47,191 nt of DNA from Azoarcus sp. Aa7 (GCF_014822185.1 NZ_QVLR01000026.1:1-47191); one strand, 5' to 3'. Shown: positions 33,525 to 41,984, counted from the first letter of the stretch. Program-made: numbers and translations. Notes: a model not told the origin generated them from the letters alone.

Positions 33525-35006
33525 ATGACACTGCTGACTCATCCTCTGCGCACTCGTCCACTTCGCGCCGCGCTCGCGCCGCTCCTCGCTGCCCTCGTGC
33601 TGGCCGGCTGCGCCACCGTCCCCGCGATCGACCCGGCCGCCTTGCCGACCGCCCCGGCGGCCTTCAAGGAAGGCGACGGCCGCTGGACGCAGGCCATGCC
33701 CGCCCGGGCGCAAGCCGACGGCGTGTGGTGGAAGGCCTTCTCCGACCCGGTTCTCGACCGGCTGGTCGAGCGCGCGCTGGAGCGCAACAACAACATCCAG
33801 ATCGCCGCCGCGCGGCTCGCGCAGTCCCGCGCGCTGCTGCAGGCGACCGACGCCGATCGCTCGCCGCAAGTCGGCATCGGTGCGGACGTCACGCGACAGG
33901 GCGGGGCGATCGCGCCGGCAGGCGGTGGCGCGGGCAACCTGCTGCGTCCCGGCGCCAACTTCTCCTGGGAGCTCGACCTCTTCGGGCGGCTCTCGCAGGC
34001 GAGCAAGGCCGCGTCGCTCGATGCCGAGAGCCGCGAAGCCCTGTTGCGCAATGCGCGTCTCGTCGTGCAGGCCGACGTTGCACGCGGCTATCTCGCGCTG
34101 CGGGCGCTCGACGCCGAACGCGCGCTGGTGCGCGAAACGGTCGGCGCCTATCGCGACACGCTGGCGCTCACCGAGCGCCGCTTCGAAGCCGGCGACATTG
34201 CCGAGCTGGACGTCGCGCGCGTGCGCACCGAGCTTGCCGCGACCGAATCGGACGCGCTCGCGCTCGACCGTCGGCGCGCCGAAGTCGAACACGCGCTCGC
34301 GGTGTTGGTGGGCGACATAGCTTCCAACTTCGGGCTCGATGCCGGTGACTGGAACACCGCACTGCCCGTGATCCCGGCCGGCGTCCCGTCCACGGTGCTT
34401 ACGCGCCGGCCCGACATCGACGCCGCGCGGCAGTCGATGCTCGCGGCGCAGGCCCGCGTCGGCGTCGCGCAGGCCGCGTGGTTTCCGGACATCGCGCTGA
34501 CCGCTTCCGGTGGACTCGCGTCCACGGAGCTGGGCGACCTCTTCAAGTGGTCGGCGCGATCCTGGGGCATCGGCGCCTTGCTGTCGCTGCCGATCTTCGA
34601 CGGCGGACGGCGCGACGCCGGAGTGCGCAGCGCCAATGCGGAACTGGATGCCGCGCTCGCCGGCTACCGCGAACAGGTGCTCGTCGCCTTCAAGGACGTC
34701 GAAGACCAGTTGTCCGCGCTGCGGCTCCTCGCGGAACAGGGCACGGCGCAGGCGCGCGCGGTCACTTCGGCGAGCCGCGCGACCGTCCTGTCCGAAGTGC
34801 GCTATCGCAACGGACTCGTCAGCCAGCTCGAACTGCTCGACGCCCGCCGCAGCGAGCTGCACAACCGCCGGGAGGCGTTGCAGGTGCGCTCGGCTCAGTA
34901 CCAGGCGACCGTCGGGCTGGTTCGTGCGCTCGGCGGAGGGTGGGAGCAAGCCGATGGTCCGGCGCTCGCCGGGCCCAGTGCGGCGGCCGGAAGCGCTGGT
35001 AGTTGA
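33525..35006 (+). CDS. RND efflux outer-membrane lipoprotein channel (OprM/OprN, NodT family)
   Basis: Outer-membrane factor of 493 residues that completes the tripartite pump. A lipoprotein signal ends in LVLAGC with the lipidated cysteine at residue 29. The body has the two-fold TolC/OprM repeat: VWWKAFSDPVLDRLVERALERNNNIQIAAARLAQSRALL in the first half, and TVLTRRPDIDAARQSMLAAQARVGVAQAAWFPDIALTASGG in the second. It ends with the SQLELLDARRSELHNRREAL helix. A strong AAGGAG box 7 bp before the ATG decides the start. It lies 10 bp after the pump gene and is the last gene of the operon. Confidence 0.94.
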   Translation: MTLLTHPLRTRPLRAALAPLLAALVLAGCATVPAIDPAALPTAPAAFKEGDGRWTQAMPARAQADGVWWKAFSDPVLDRLVERALERNNNIQIAAARLAQSRALLQATDADRSPQVGIGADVTRQGGAIAPAGGGAGNLLRPGANFSWELDLFGRLSQASKAASLDAESREALLRNARLVVQADVARGYLALRALDAERALVRETVGAYRDTLALTERRFEAGDIAELDVARVRTELAATESDALALDRRRAEVEHALAVLVGDIASNFGLDAGDWNTALPVIPAGVPSTVLTRRPDIDAARQSMLAAQARVGVAQAAWFPDIALTASGGLASTELGDLFKWSARSWGIGALLSLPIFDGGRRDAGVRSANAELDAALAGYREQVLVAFKDVEDQLSALRLLAEQGTAQARAVTSASRATVLSEVRYRNGLVSQLELLDARRSELHNRREALQVRSAQYQATVGLVRALGGGWEQADGPALAGPSAAAGSAGS

Positions 35007-35124
35007 AATCCGGCCGGGGTCGCGATCGCCATCGACTTGAGGCGCATCCCCGTGCCGCATCGGCTCGGGTGGCCGCGCGGATGCGGGAGCAGGGCAGGCA
35101 GGCAGGGGCGTTGCGAGAAAGTCC

Positions 35125-35220
35125 GTAGGGCGGGAGGAGCGAAGCGCATCCCGCCACGCGGCGCTCGAAGCCCATCCGGCCATTGGATTGGCGGGATACG
35201 CTGCGCTGCTCCCGCCCTAC
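35125..35220. repeat. REP-like palindrome, copy 1
   Basis: Two 31-bp arms, starting GTAGGGCGGGAGGAGC and ending GCTCCCGCCCTAC, face each other across about 34 bp with three mismatches. The same arm sequence recurs at 39,640 and 44,092. It lies between the efflux operon and the convergent regulator gene. Confidence 0.85.
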
Positions 35221-35268
35221 CAGGCGGTCCTCGATCAACGATTCGCAACCTGCGCTGCGACGTCGATC

Positions 35269-36078
35269 TCATTCCCGCGCGAGCCCGGGGATCGCGTCTT
35301 GCGTCGTTGCGGCGAGGCGCTGCGCGATCTCGCCGGCCTGCCCCGACCAGAACGCCGGGTCCGCCTCGCGCACGCGTTTCGCGGTGTTCTCCATGTGTTC
35401 CAGCGCCGCCGCGCGTGCCGCGGCGACGTCTTGGCGGGCGATCGCGTCGACCAGGCGCGCGTGCTCGCCGCGCGTGTGCTGCGCGAGATCGTCGCGCTGC
35501 GCCTCGTTGGTGCGCGTGACGCGGATCGCCGCCTGGATGAACTGCGTCAGGAAGTTCAGCAGCGAGGTGTAGAGCGAGTTCCCCGTCGCCTCGGAGATCG
35601 CGGTGTGCAGCGCGAGGTCCTCGGCGACACCGTCGCCGCCGGCGGCGCTCGCCGCGTCGATCGCGGCGAGCGCCTCGCGGATGCGCGCGAGCTGCGCGTC
35701 GGTGCGGCGTTCGGCGGCGAGCGCCGCCATCTCGGCCTCGATGCCGCGCCGCAGTTCGATCACGCGCAGCACCGCGGCGGCCGAGTCGCGCACATCCACG
35801 TCGATGCGGAAGGGTGTCGCGAGGTTGGGTTCGAGCACGACCGTGCCGCTGCCGCGGCGCGTCTCGACCAGGCCGTCGGACTTCAGGCGCGAGACGGCCT
35901 CGCGGATCACCGTGCGGCTGACGCGGAAGCGCTCGGCGAGCACGGGCTCGGACGGTAGGCGGGAGTGCGGCGGGAACTCGCCGCCCTTGATGCGCTGTTC
36001 GAGGATCCTGCGCACGCGGTCGGCCAGCGTGCCATCCACGGTGAGCGGCTCGGGCCGGAAATTCGTTACGTCGTTCAT
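35269..36078 (-). CDS. FadR-subfamily GntR regulator of the SDR/ALDH/dehydrogenase operon
   Basis: Regulator of 269 residues with a GntR winged helix at the N-terminus (FPPHSRLPSEPVLAERFRVSRTVIREAVSRLKSDGLVETRRGSGTVV, about residues 34-80) and an FCD effector domain with the conserved metal/ligand residues (ELRRGIEAEMAALAA, DLALHTAISEATGN, EHARLVDAIARQD). The start MNDVTNF is preferred; an in-frame ATG 24 codons upstream has no family-like extension. It is divergent from the SDR gene, with three copies of a 15-bp box between them, so it is probably the local, sugar-acid- or dicarboxylate-responsive repressor. Confidence 0.9.
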   Translation of the reverse strand: MNDVTNFRPEPLTVDGTLADRVRRILEQRIKGGEFPPHSRLPSEPVLAERFRVSRTVIREAVSRLKSDGLVETRRGSGTVVLEPNLATPFRIDVDVRDSAAAVLRVIELRRGIEAEMAALAAERRTDAQLARIREALAAIDAASAAGGDGVAEDLALHTAISEATGNSLYTSLLNFLTQFIQAAIRVTRTNEAQRDDLAQHTRGEHARLVDAIARQDVAAARAAALEHMENTAKRVREADPAFWSGQAGEIAQRLAATTQDAIPGLARE

Positions 36079-36143
36079 GTGCCTTCCTCGGTCGTCCGGA
36101 TGCGGGTGTCGTAGCCGGTGTGCGATCGCCGTAAGTGGTGTTG

Positions 36144-36208
36144 ACATCATACAACTTGCTCCTTAGGCTGTGCAGCAAGTTGTGCGATGTAGAACATCAT
36201 ACAACTTG
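36144..36208. promoter_or_regulatory. Three copies of a GntR-type operator
   Basis: ACATCATACAACTTG occurs identically at 36144-36158 and 36194-36208, and in inverse form with two differences (CAAGTTGTGCGATGT) at 36176-36190. The array fills the gap between the divergent regulator and the SDR gene. The first box directly abuts TTGACA-like sequence (TTGACATC, 36141-36148). Confidence 0.8.
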
Positions 36209-36269
36209 GCGATTCGGAATGCGCGGCGGCGACGCGGTGCGCGCCGCGAACAATCACGAGGAGACAGGA

Positions 36270-37028
36270 ATGCGGATGAAGGACATGGTGGCGATCGTCA
36301 CCGGCGGCGGTTCGGGCTTCGGTGAAGGGATCTGCCACGCGTACGCGGCGGAAGGGGCGAAGCTGGTTGTCGCCGACATCAACGACGACAACGGCGAGCG
36401 CGTCGCCGCGGCGCTGCGCGAGAAGGGCGCGGACGCGATCTACTGCCGTGCCGACGTGAGCCGCTCGGGTGACGTCAAGCAGCTCGTCGAGACCGCGGTG
36501 GGCCGTTTCGGGCGGCTCGACGTGATGGTGAACAACGCCGGCACGAGCCACGCGAACCAGCCGATGCTGAACATCTCCGAGGAGCAGTTCGACCGCATCT
36601 ACGCCGTCAACGTGAAGAGCATCTACCACTCCGCGATGCACTGCGTGCCGGTGTTCCGCAAGCAGGGCGGCGGCGCCTTCGTGAACGTCGCCTCGACCGC
36701 CGGCATCCGACCGCGGCCCGGCCTGTGCTGGTACAGCGGCAGCAAGGGCGCGGTGATCGCGCTGACCAAGGCGATGGCGATCGAGCTCGCGCCGGACCGG
36801 ATCCGCGTCAATGGCATCAACCCCGTGATGGGCGAGACCGCGCTGCTGACGACCTTCATGGGCAAGGAGGACACGCCGGAGAACCGCGAGAAGTTCGTCG
36901 CGACGATCCCGCTGGGGCGCATGAGCCGCCCGTCCGACATCGCCAACGCGGCGGTCTTCCTTGCCGACCCGGCCTCGGAGCTCGTGACCGGGATCTGCGT
37001 CGAGGTCGACGGCGGCCGCTGCATCTGA
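36270..37028 (+). CDS. Short-chain dehydrogenase/reductase (classical SDR)
   Basis: NAD(P)-dependent oxidoreductase of 252 residues. The cofactor motif TGGGSGFGEG (residues 11-20), NNAG (88-91) and catalytic S142, Y155 and K159 (YSGSK) are all present, with the typical C-terminal LVTGICVEVDGGRCI ending. The acidic D36 after the second beta strand (VVADIND) favours NAD+. The ATG at 36270 has a GAGGAG box about 7 bp upstream; another ATG lies six bases further on. It is first in the operon controlled by the divergent GntR gene. The substrate is probably a hydroxy acid or polyol, which I cannot specify. Confidence 0.9.
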   Translation: MRMKDMVAIVTGGGSGFGEGICHAYAAEGAKLVVADINDDNGERVAAALREKGADAIYCRADVSRSGDVKQLVETAVGRFGRLDVMVNNAGTSHANQPMLNISEEQFDRIYAVNVKSIYHSAMHCVPVFRKQGGGAFVNVASTAGIRPRPGLCWYSGSKGAVIALTKAMAIELAPDRIRVNGINPVMGETALLTTFMGKEDTPENREKFVATIPLGRMSRPSDIANAAVFLADPASELVTGICVEVDGGRCI

Positions 37029-37041
37029 GGAGGGCGAGGCG

Positions 37042-38496
37042 ATGCTGGAACTGAAGGAATACCGGCTCTTCCGCAACCAGTGCTACATCGACGGCATGTG
37101 GTGCGACGCGGATTCGGGGCGGCGCGATACGGTCTTCAACCCGGCCACCGGCGAGGAACTCGGCACGGTGCCGGCGATGGGCGCGGCCGAGACGCGGCGC
37201 GCGATCGACGCCGCGGCGCGCGCGCTGCCGGCCTGGCGGCGCAAGCCGGCGCACGAGCGCGCGGCCGTGCTGCGCCGCTGGTACGAGCTGGTGATGCGTC
37301 ACCAGGAGGATCTCGCGCGCATCATGACGGCCGAGCAGGGCAAGCCGCTCGCCGAGGCGCGCGGCGAAGTGGGCTACGGCGCGTCTTTCCTCGAATGGTT
37401 CGCCGAGGAAGGCAAGCGCGTGTATGGCGACACGATCCCGTCGAAGACCGCCGACACGCGCCTCGTCGTGCTGAAGGAGCCGATCGGCGTGTGTGCGGCG
37501 ATCACGCCGTGGAACTTCCCCTCCGCGATGATCACGAAGAAGGCCGGCCCGGCGCTCGCGGCCGGCTGCACGATGGTGCTGAAGCCCGCGCCGGACACGC
37601 CGTTCTCCGCGCTGGCGCTGGCGGAACTCGCCGCCGAGGCGGGCGTGCCGCCGGGCGTGCTGTCGGTCGTCGCCGGCCCGGCCGCGGAGGTCGGCGGCGA
37701 GCTGACCTCCAACCCCACCGTGCGCAAGCTCACCTTCACCGGTTCGACCGCGACCGGGCGCCTGCTGATGCGCCAGTGCGCGGAGACGGTGAAGAAGGTG
37801 TCGCTGGAGTTGGGCGGCAACGCGCCCTTCATCGTCTTCGACGACGCCGACCTCGATGCCGCGGTCGCCGGCGCGATGGTCTCCAAGTTCCGCAACAACG
37901 GCCAGACCTGCATCTGCGCGAACCGCATCCTCGTGCAGGACGGCATCTTCGACGCCTTCGCCGACAAGTTTACGCGCGCCGTGATGGAGTTGAGGGTCGG
38001 CGATGGCGCCGAGGCCGGCGTGCAGATGGGGCCGCTGATCAACGAGGCGGCGCTGAAGAAGGTCGAGCGCCATCTCGCCGACGCCACCGCGAAGGGCGCG
38101 CGCGTGCTCACCGGCGGCAAGCGCCACGCGCTGGGCGGCACCTTCTTCGAGCCGACCGTGCTCGCCGACGCGACGCCCGAGATGACGCTGGCGAAGGAGG
38201 AGATCTTCGGCCCGGTCGCGCCGCTGTACCGCTTCCGCACCGAGGACGAGGCGATCCGCCTCGCGAACGACACCGAGTACGGGCTCGCGGCCTACTTCTA
38301 CGGGCGCGACATCGGCCGCGTGTGGCGTGTCGCCGAGGCGCTCGAGTACGGCGTGATCGGCGCGAACACCGGGCTGATGACCAACGAGGTGACGCCCTTC
38401 GGCGGCATGAAGCAGTCGGGCATCGGCCGCGAGGGCTCGAAATACGGCATCGAGGACTTCCTCGAGATCAAGTACCTATGCCTGGGCGGGCTGTGA
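37042..38496 (+). CDS. NAD(P)+-dependent aldehyde dehydrogenase (succinate-semialdehyde dehydrogenase-like)
   Basis: Aldehyde dehydrogenase of 484 residues closest in style to the GabD group. Catalytic C290 is in NNGQTCICANRILVQ and the general base E256 in LELGGNAPFIVFDDADLD; the oxyanion asparagine is in TPWNFP (N158), and the cofactor loop is FTGSTATGR. The C-terminal PFGGMKQSGIGREGSKYGIEDFLEIKYLCLG ending is complete. GGAGGGCGAGG precedes the ATG, and the gene starts 13 bp after the SDR stop. Together the two would take an alcohol to aldehyde to acid, or each may act on a different intermediate; the true substrate is open. Confidence 0.92.
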   Translation: MLELKEYRLFRNQCYIDGMWCDADSGRRDTVFNPATGEELGTVPAMGAAETRRAIDAAARALPAWRRKPAHERAAVLRRWYELVMRHQEDLARIMTAEQGKPLAEARGEVGYGASFLEWFAEEGKRVYGDTIPSKTADTRLVVLKEPIGVCAAITPWNFPSAMITKKAGPALAAGCTMVLKPAPDTPFSALALAELAAEAGVPPGVLSVVAGPAAEVGGELTSNPTVRKLTFTGSTATGRLLMRQCAETVKKVSLELGGNAPFIVFDDADLDAAVAGAMVSKFRNNGQTCICANRILVQDGIFDAFADKFTRAVMELRVGDGAEAGVQMGPLINEAALKKVERHLADATAKGARVLTGGKRHALGGTFFEPTVLADATPEMTLAKEEIFGPVAPLYRFRTEDEAIRLANDTEYGLAAYFYGRDIGRVWRVAEALEYGVIGANTGLMTNEVTPFGGMKQSGIGREGSKYGIEDFLEIKYLCLGGL

Positions 38497-38525
38497 GCGC
38501 CGGCCGGCAGGAGAGAGAACAGACC

Positions 38526-39614
38526 ATGACCACCCATCGCATTGCAGTGATCCCCGGCGACGGCATCGGCAAGGAAGTGGTGCCCGAGGGCCTGCGCGTC
38601 GTCGAGGCGGCGGCGCGCAAGTTCGGCATCTCGTTGGCGTTCGACCACTTCGACTTCGCCAATTGCGACTACTACGCGAAGCACGGCAAGATGATGCCGG
38701 ACGACTGGAAGGCGCAGATCGGCGGCCACGACGCGATCTATTTCGGCGCGGTCGGCTGGCCGGCGACAGTGCCCGACCACGTGTCGGTGTGGGGCTCGCT
38801 GATCACGATGCGGCGCGAGTTCGACCAGTACGTGAACCTGCGCCCGGCGCGGCTGATGCCCGGCATTCCGTCCCCGCTCGCGAACCGCAGGCCCGGCGAC
38901 ATCGACTTCTACGTCGTGCGCGAGAACACCGAGGGCGAGTACTCGACCATCGGCGGGCGCATGTTCCCAGGCACCGAGCGCGAGTTCGCGGTGCAGGAGA
39001 CGATCATGACGCGCACCGGCGTCGACCGCGTCGCGAAGTTCGCCTTCGAGCTCGCCGCGAGCCGGCCGAAGAAGCATCTGACCTCCGCGACCAAGTCCAA
39101 CGGCATCTCGATCACGATGCCCTACTGGGACGAGCGTGTCGCCGAGATGGCGAAGCAGTTCCCGGACGTGCGCGTCGACAAGTACCACATCGACATCCTC
39201 ACCGCGCACTTCGTGCAGCATCCGGACTGGTTCGACGTGGTCGTCGCGAGCAACCTCTTCGGCGACATCCTCTCCGACCTCGGCCCGGCCTGCACCGGAA
39301 CGATCGGCATCGCGCCGTCGGCGAACCTCAACCCCGAGCGCAAGTTCCCCAGCCTCTTCGAACCGGTGCATGGCTCCGCGCCGGACATCGCCGGCAAGGG
39401 CATCGCCAACCCCATCGGGCAGATCTGGTCGGGCGCGCTGATGCTGGAGTTTCTCGGCAACGGGGATGCCAAATACAAGGACGCGCACGACGCGATCCTC
39501 GGCGCGATCGAGCGCACGCTCGAAGCCGGCCCGGCGCACGCGCCGCTCACTCCCGACATGGGCGGCAAGGGCAACACCGTCGCACTCGGCAAGGCGATCG
39601 CGGAGGCGATCTAG
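38526..39614 (+). CDS. Tartrate/D-malate dehydrogenase (TtuC/DmlA-type beta-decarboxylating dehydrogenase)
   Basis: NAD+- and metal-dependent enzyme of 362 residues of the isopropylmalate/isocitrate dehydrogenase superfamily. HRIAVIPGDGIGKEVVPEGL is the N-terminal signature. The LRPARLMPGIPSPLANRRPGDIDFYVVRENTEGEYSTIGGRM stretch, with an arginine-rich substrate loop, is typical of tartrate dehydrogenase/decarboxylase rather than LeuB. The metal site and NAD site follow (DILTAHFVQHPDWFDVVVASNLFGDILSDLGP, then EPVHGSAPDIAGKGIANPIGQ). Likely substrates are tartrate, D-malate or a related 2-hydroxy acid. It is third in the GntR-controlled operon, 29 bp after the aldehyde dehydrogenase. Confidence 0.88.
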   Translation: MTTHRIAVIPGDGIGKEVVPEGLRVVEAAARKFGISLAFDHFDFANCDYYAKHGKMMPDDWKAQIGGHDAIYFGAVGWPATVPDHVSVWGSLITMRREFDQYVNLRPARLMPGIPSPLANRRPGDIDFYVVRENTEGEYSTIGGRMFPGTEREFAVQETIMTRTGVDRVAKFAFELAASRPKKHLTSATKSNGISITMPYWDERVAEMAKQFPDVRVDKYHIDILTAHFVQHPDWFDVVVASNLFGDILSDLGPACTGTIGIAPSANLNPERKFPSLFEPVHGSAPDIAGKGIANPIGQIWSGALMLEFLGNGDAKYKDAHDAILGAIERTLEAGPAHAPLTPDMGGKGNTVALGKAIAEAI

Positions 39615-39639
39615 GGGGCGCCTCATCGCCTGCACGGCC

Positions 39640-39733
39640 GTAGGGCGGGAAAGCGCAGCGCATCCCGCCAATCGTACCGTGGGGTGCCTCGAACGCCGTG
39701 TGGCGGGAGGCGCCTGCGGCTTTCCCGCCCTAC
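39640..39733. repeat. REP-like palindrome, copy 2
   Basis: GTAGGGCGGGAAAGCGCAGC opens one arm and a TTTCCCGCCCTAC arm closes the other, with the inner ATCCCGCC/GGCGGGA parts conserved. It is inserted between the third and fourth genes of an apparent operon, so it may attenuate or stabilise the transcript there. Confidence 0.85.
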
Positions 39734-39765
39734 GTCACGGGTTTCGAATTATCGAGGAGAGAGAA

Positions 39766-40164
39766 ATGTTGAAAAAGGAAGTCGGCCGCGGCGCTCGCGG
39801 CAGCATCGTCATCATGGATTCGATTACCAAGGTCACGCCGGCCGACGCCGGGTCCGTCGTCGTTTCGGCCTCCCACGGTGGCGCGAGCTCGGGCGAATTC
39901 GCGCTGGAAGTGCCCCTGAAGGCCGTGTTCTTCAACGACGCCGGCGTGGGCAAGGAAAACGCCGGCATCGCCGCGCTGGCCATGCTGCAGTCGAAGGCGG
40001 TCGCGGCGGGAACGGTCGCGCACACCAGCGCGCGGATCGGCGACGCGCAGGACATGTGGGACCACGGCGTGATCTCGCATGTGAATGAAGCGGCGCGCGG
40101 GATGGGCCTGGTCGAGGGGCTGGCGCTGCGGGATGCGCTATCGCGGCTGGTGGCCGGCGCTTAG
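39766..40164 (+). CDS. Conserved small protein of unknown function
   Basis: Soluble protein of 132 residues with no signal peptide or membrane segment. The pattern SASHGGASSGEFAL, FFNDAGVGKENAGIAAL, AHTSARIGDAQDMWDHGVISHVNEAARGMGL looks like a strongly conserved small family (SHGG, NDAGVG, SARIGD, SHVN blocks), but I can give no function. The many conserved H, D and N residues suggest an enzyme or metal/ligand-binding protein. A GAGGAGAGAG ribosome site precedes the ATG. It follows the tartrate-dehydrogenase-like gene in the same direction, separated by a REP element, so a role in the same catabolic pathway is likely but inferred. Confidence 0.72.
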   Translation: MLKKEVGRGARGSIVIMDSITKVTPADAGSVVVSASHGGASSGEFALEVPLKAVFFNDAGVGKENAGIAALAMLQSKAVAAGTVAHTSARIGDAQDMWDHGVISHVNEAARGMGLVEGLALRDALSRLVAGA

Positions 40165-40191
40165 GGCCTTCGCGGGGACCTCGTGTTCCCG

Positions 40192-40214
40192 CGCGGGCTG
40201 CCTTTCCGCCCGCG
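40192..40214. terminator. Hairpin between convergent genes
   Basis: CGCGGGC (40192-40198) pairs perfectly with GCCCGCG (40208-40214) around a 9-nt loop. It fills the gap between two convergent genes and could terminate either, although there is no T-run. Confidence 0.5.
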
Positions 40215-40216
40215 AG

Positions 40217-40801
40217 CTATTGCCTTGGCCGCTGCGCCAGGATTCCGAAGTGGTAGGGCGCTGCGTCTCCGAGCGCAACCGGCAAAACGGAATCGAACCC
40301 GGCCTCGGCCATCCAGCCGGCGCACTGTTCCGGCCGCGGACGAATCGCCAGCGGCGGTCCCCGTGGTGTCTCGATGTCGCTTCGCCAGTGAATGACAGAC
40401 AGGATGCCACCCGGTTGCAGGGCTCGATATGCCTCGCGCAGCAGGGTGAGCGGGTCCTCGATATGCAGCAGGTTGAATACCATCGCGTGGTCTTGCGAGC
40501 AGTCCTTGACTCCCGTGCCTTGCTCCACGAAATCGCGCAGTTCGGCCCGGATGTTCGCTAGACCGGCGCTCTGCGCCCGTTGCTGTACCAGGCTCACCAT
40601 GCTCGGCTCGATGTCGAGTGCCGTTACCAGGCCCCTTGTCCGGGCGGCTGCCGGCAGCGTGAAGGTGCCGTAGCCGCAACCGAATTCGATCAGCTTGCAG
40701 CAATCCGATTTGGTAACCAGAAGGCGGTCCAGGATGCCTTCCGGGTCAAAGAACGAGGCCCAGTAGGCCTCGTCCGGCATGCCACTTTCGCGTCCCTTCA
40801 T
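40217..40801 (-). CDS. Class I SAM-dependent methyltransferase
   Basis: Protein of 194 residues with the Rossmann methyltransferase motif I LIEFGCGYGTFTLPAA (about residues 37-52), the motif II acidic strand VTALDIEPSMV, and the post-motif DHAMVFNLLHIEDP and LQPGGILSVIHWR. The substrate is unknown. It is the last gene of a leftward group with the DsrE protein and the ArsR-rhodanese regulator (gaps of 31 and 28 bp). A role in sulfur or thiol metabolism, such as thiol methylation, is possible by association only. Confidence 0.82.
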   Translation of the reverse strand: MKGRESGMPDEAYWASFFDPEGILDRLLVTKSDCCKLIEFGCGYGTFTLPAAARTRGLVTALDIEPSMVSLVQQRAQSAGLANIRAELRDFVEQGTGVKDCSQDHAMVFNLLHIEDPLTLLREAYRALQPGGILSVIHWRSDIETPRGPPLAIRPRPEQCAGWMAEAGFDSVLPVALGDAAPYHFGILAQRPRQ

Positions 40802-40832
40802 GACTCAACCTTCGGTACCGGGCCCGAGTTGG

Positions 40833-41174
40833 TCAAAACACCAGTACCTTGTCGGCCGCGGCTGTCCATTCGGCGAGTTCCTTCAAGGTACTGCGTCGGG
40901 CGCCTTCGACCAGTTGGTCCTCGCTCACGCCGCGAGCGTCCATGCAGGTACCGCAGAGTCTTACCTCGCCACCGACCATGCGGACCATCTCCCCAGCGTT
41001 GTAGTACCCATCGGGCACCTTCTGGCCGCCCTTGGCGCAGGCAACGGCATCCCCCAGCAGGAACACGCGAACCGTCTCGCCTTCGATCTTGCCGACTGCC
41101 CGTGCCAGGCGCAGGGCGTTGTAACTGCGCTCGGTTCCGTAGGGCGCATCGTTCAGAATGAACAAGGTGTTCAT
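40833..41174 (-). CDS. DsrE-family small sulfur-relay protein
   Basis: Soluble protein of 113 residues of the DsrE/DsrF-like fold. MNTLFILNDAPYGTERSYNALRLARA and VRVFLLGDAVACAKGGQKVPDGYYN are family hallmarks, and the cysteines in VRLCGTCMDARG are candidate persulfide carriers. It lies between an ArsR-rhodanese regulator and a methyltransferase, both likely co-transcribed. Function by family: sulfur transfer or sulfane-sulfur handling. Confidence 0.87.
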   Translation of the reverse strand: MNTLFILNDAPYGTERSYNALRLARAVGKIEGETVRVFLLGDAVACAKGGQKVPDGYYNAGEMVRMVGGEVRLCGTCMDARGVSEDQLVEGARRSTLKELAEWTAAADKVLVF

Positions 41175-41202
41175 GGCGGCCTCCTGTGTGCCGGTGTCGA
41201 GT

Positions 41203-41862
41203 TCAGCTCTCGATGGGTAAGCCGTTCGCGCTCCATTCGGTAACGCCGTCGGTGATCTTGTGTGCGGTATAACCCCGTCTGCGCAGCAGCCGGACGGCCT
41301 CGTCGGACATCAGACAATAGGGCCCGCGGCAGTACGCGACGATTTCCGTCCCGATCGGCAGGTCGGCGAGCCGCCTTTCCAGTTCGGCCAGGGGCATCGA
41401 GCGGGCGTGCGGGAGGTGGCCGGCCGCATATTCGGCTTCCGGGCGGACATCGATGACCACGATCTCGCCGCTGCGGGCCTTGCTAAGCAGCGACTCGCGG
41501 CTTTCCGACGACAGGGCGTCAGGGGCTGCGGCCATCTGCTCCAGCGCCACGCGCAGTTCGACCAGATGCTCCTCTGCCACTTCACGGACGTTGATCCACA
41601 GTCGCGCCACATCCGGACCGCTGAGCCGGTAGTGAATGAACTTGCCTTCCCGTCGGGTCTCCACCAGACGGGCTTCGCGCAGGGTACGCAAATGGGCGCT
41701 GGCCAGTCGCGTATCGATACGGGCCTGCTCGGCGAGCAGTTCGACGGTCTTCTCGCCCTGGGCAAGCAACTCGATGAGTTCCAGTCGCTTGGGGCTGGAG
41801 ATGGCTTTGCCGATGCGGGCGACATGCTCGTAGAGGAAGGGCTTGGTGATCGCGCGGTTCAT
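41203..41862 (-). CDS. ArsR-type regulator fused to a rhodanese domain
   Basis: Protein of 219 residues with an ArsR winged helix at the N-terminus (ISSPKRLELIELLAQGEKTVELLAEQ ... RLASAHLRTLREARLVETRREGKFIHYRL, about residues 21-80). The C-terminal rhodanese domain covers about 125-215, with IDVRPEAEYAAGHLPHARSMPL and active-site loop CRGPYC (C178, C183). Such fusions are probably sensors of reactive sulfur species through the rhodanese cysteine. It is first in an operon with the DsrE protein and the methyltransferase. An AT-rich imperfect dyad around GAATATTGGAATG just upstream of its start could be its operator. Confidence 0.9.
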   Translation of the reverse strand: MNRAITKPFLYEHVARIGKAISSPKRLELIELLAQGEKTVELLAEQARIDTRLASAHLRTLREARLVETRREGKFIHYRLSGPDVARLWINVREVAEEHLVELRVALEQMAAAPDALSSESRESLLSKARSGEIVVIDVRPEAEYAAGHLPHARSMPLAELERRLADLPIGTEIVAYCRGPYCLMSDEAVRLLRRRGYTAHKITDGVTEWSANGLPIES

Positions 41863-41984
41863 GAAAATAATCTAACGAATATTGGAATGTATGTAAACGG
41901 CGCCCGCCGGTATCCCTGATCGCATCAAGGTCGACTACGCATATATCCGCTGGACAGGACGTTTGCGCGGCAGCCCCCCTGCCA

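Noticed and set aside
31751-33526. Leftward 591-codon frame opposite the RND pump gene
   Set aside because: It has no domain and the plus strand is a complete, motif-rich RND transporter.
37080-38525. Open frame running through the aldehyde dehydrogenase gene into the tartrate-type dehydrogenase, suggesting a fusion
   Set aside because: The first 480 codons are an out-of-frame shadow of the aldehyde dehydrogenase; the family-like protein starts only at 38526.
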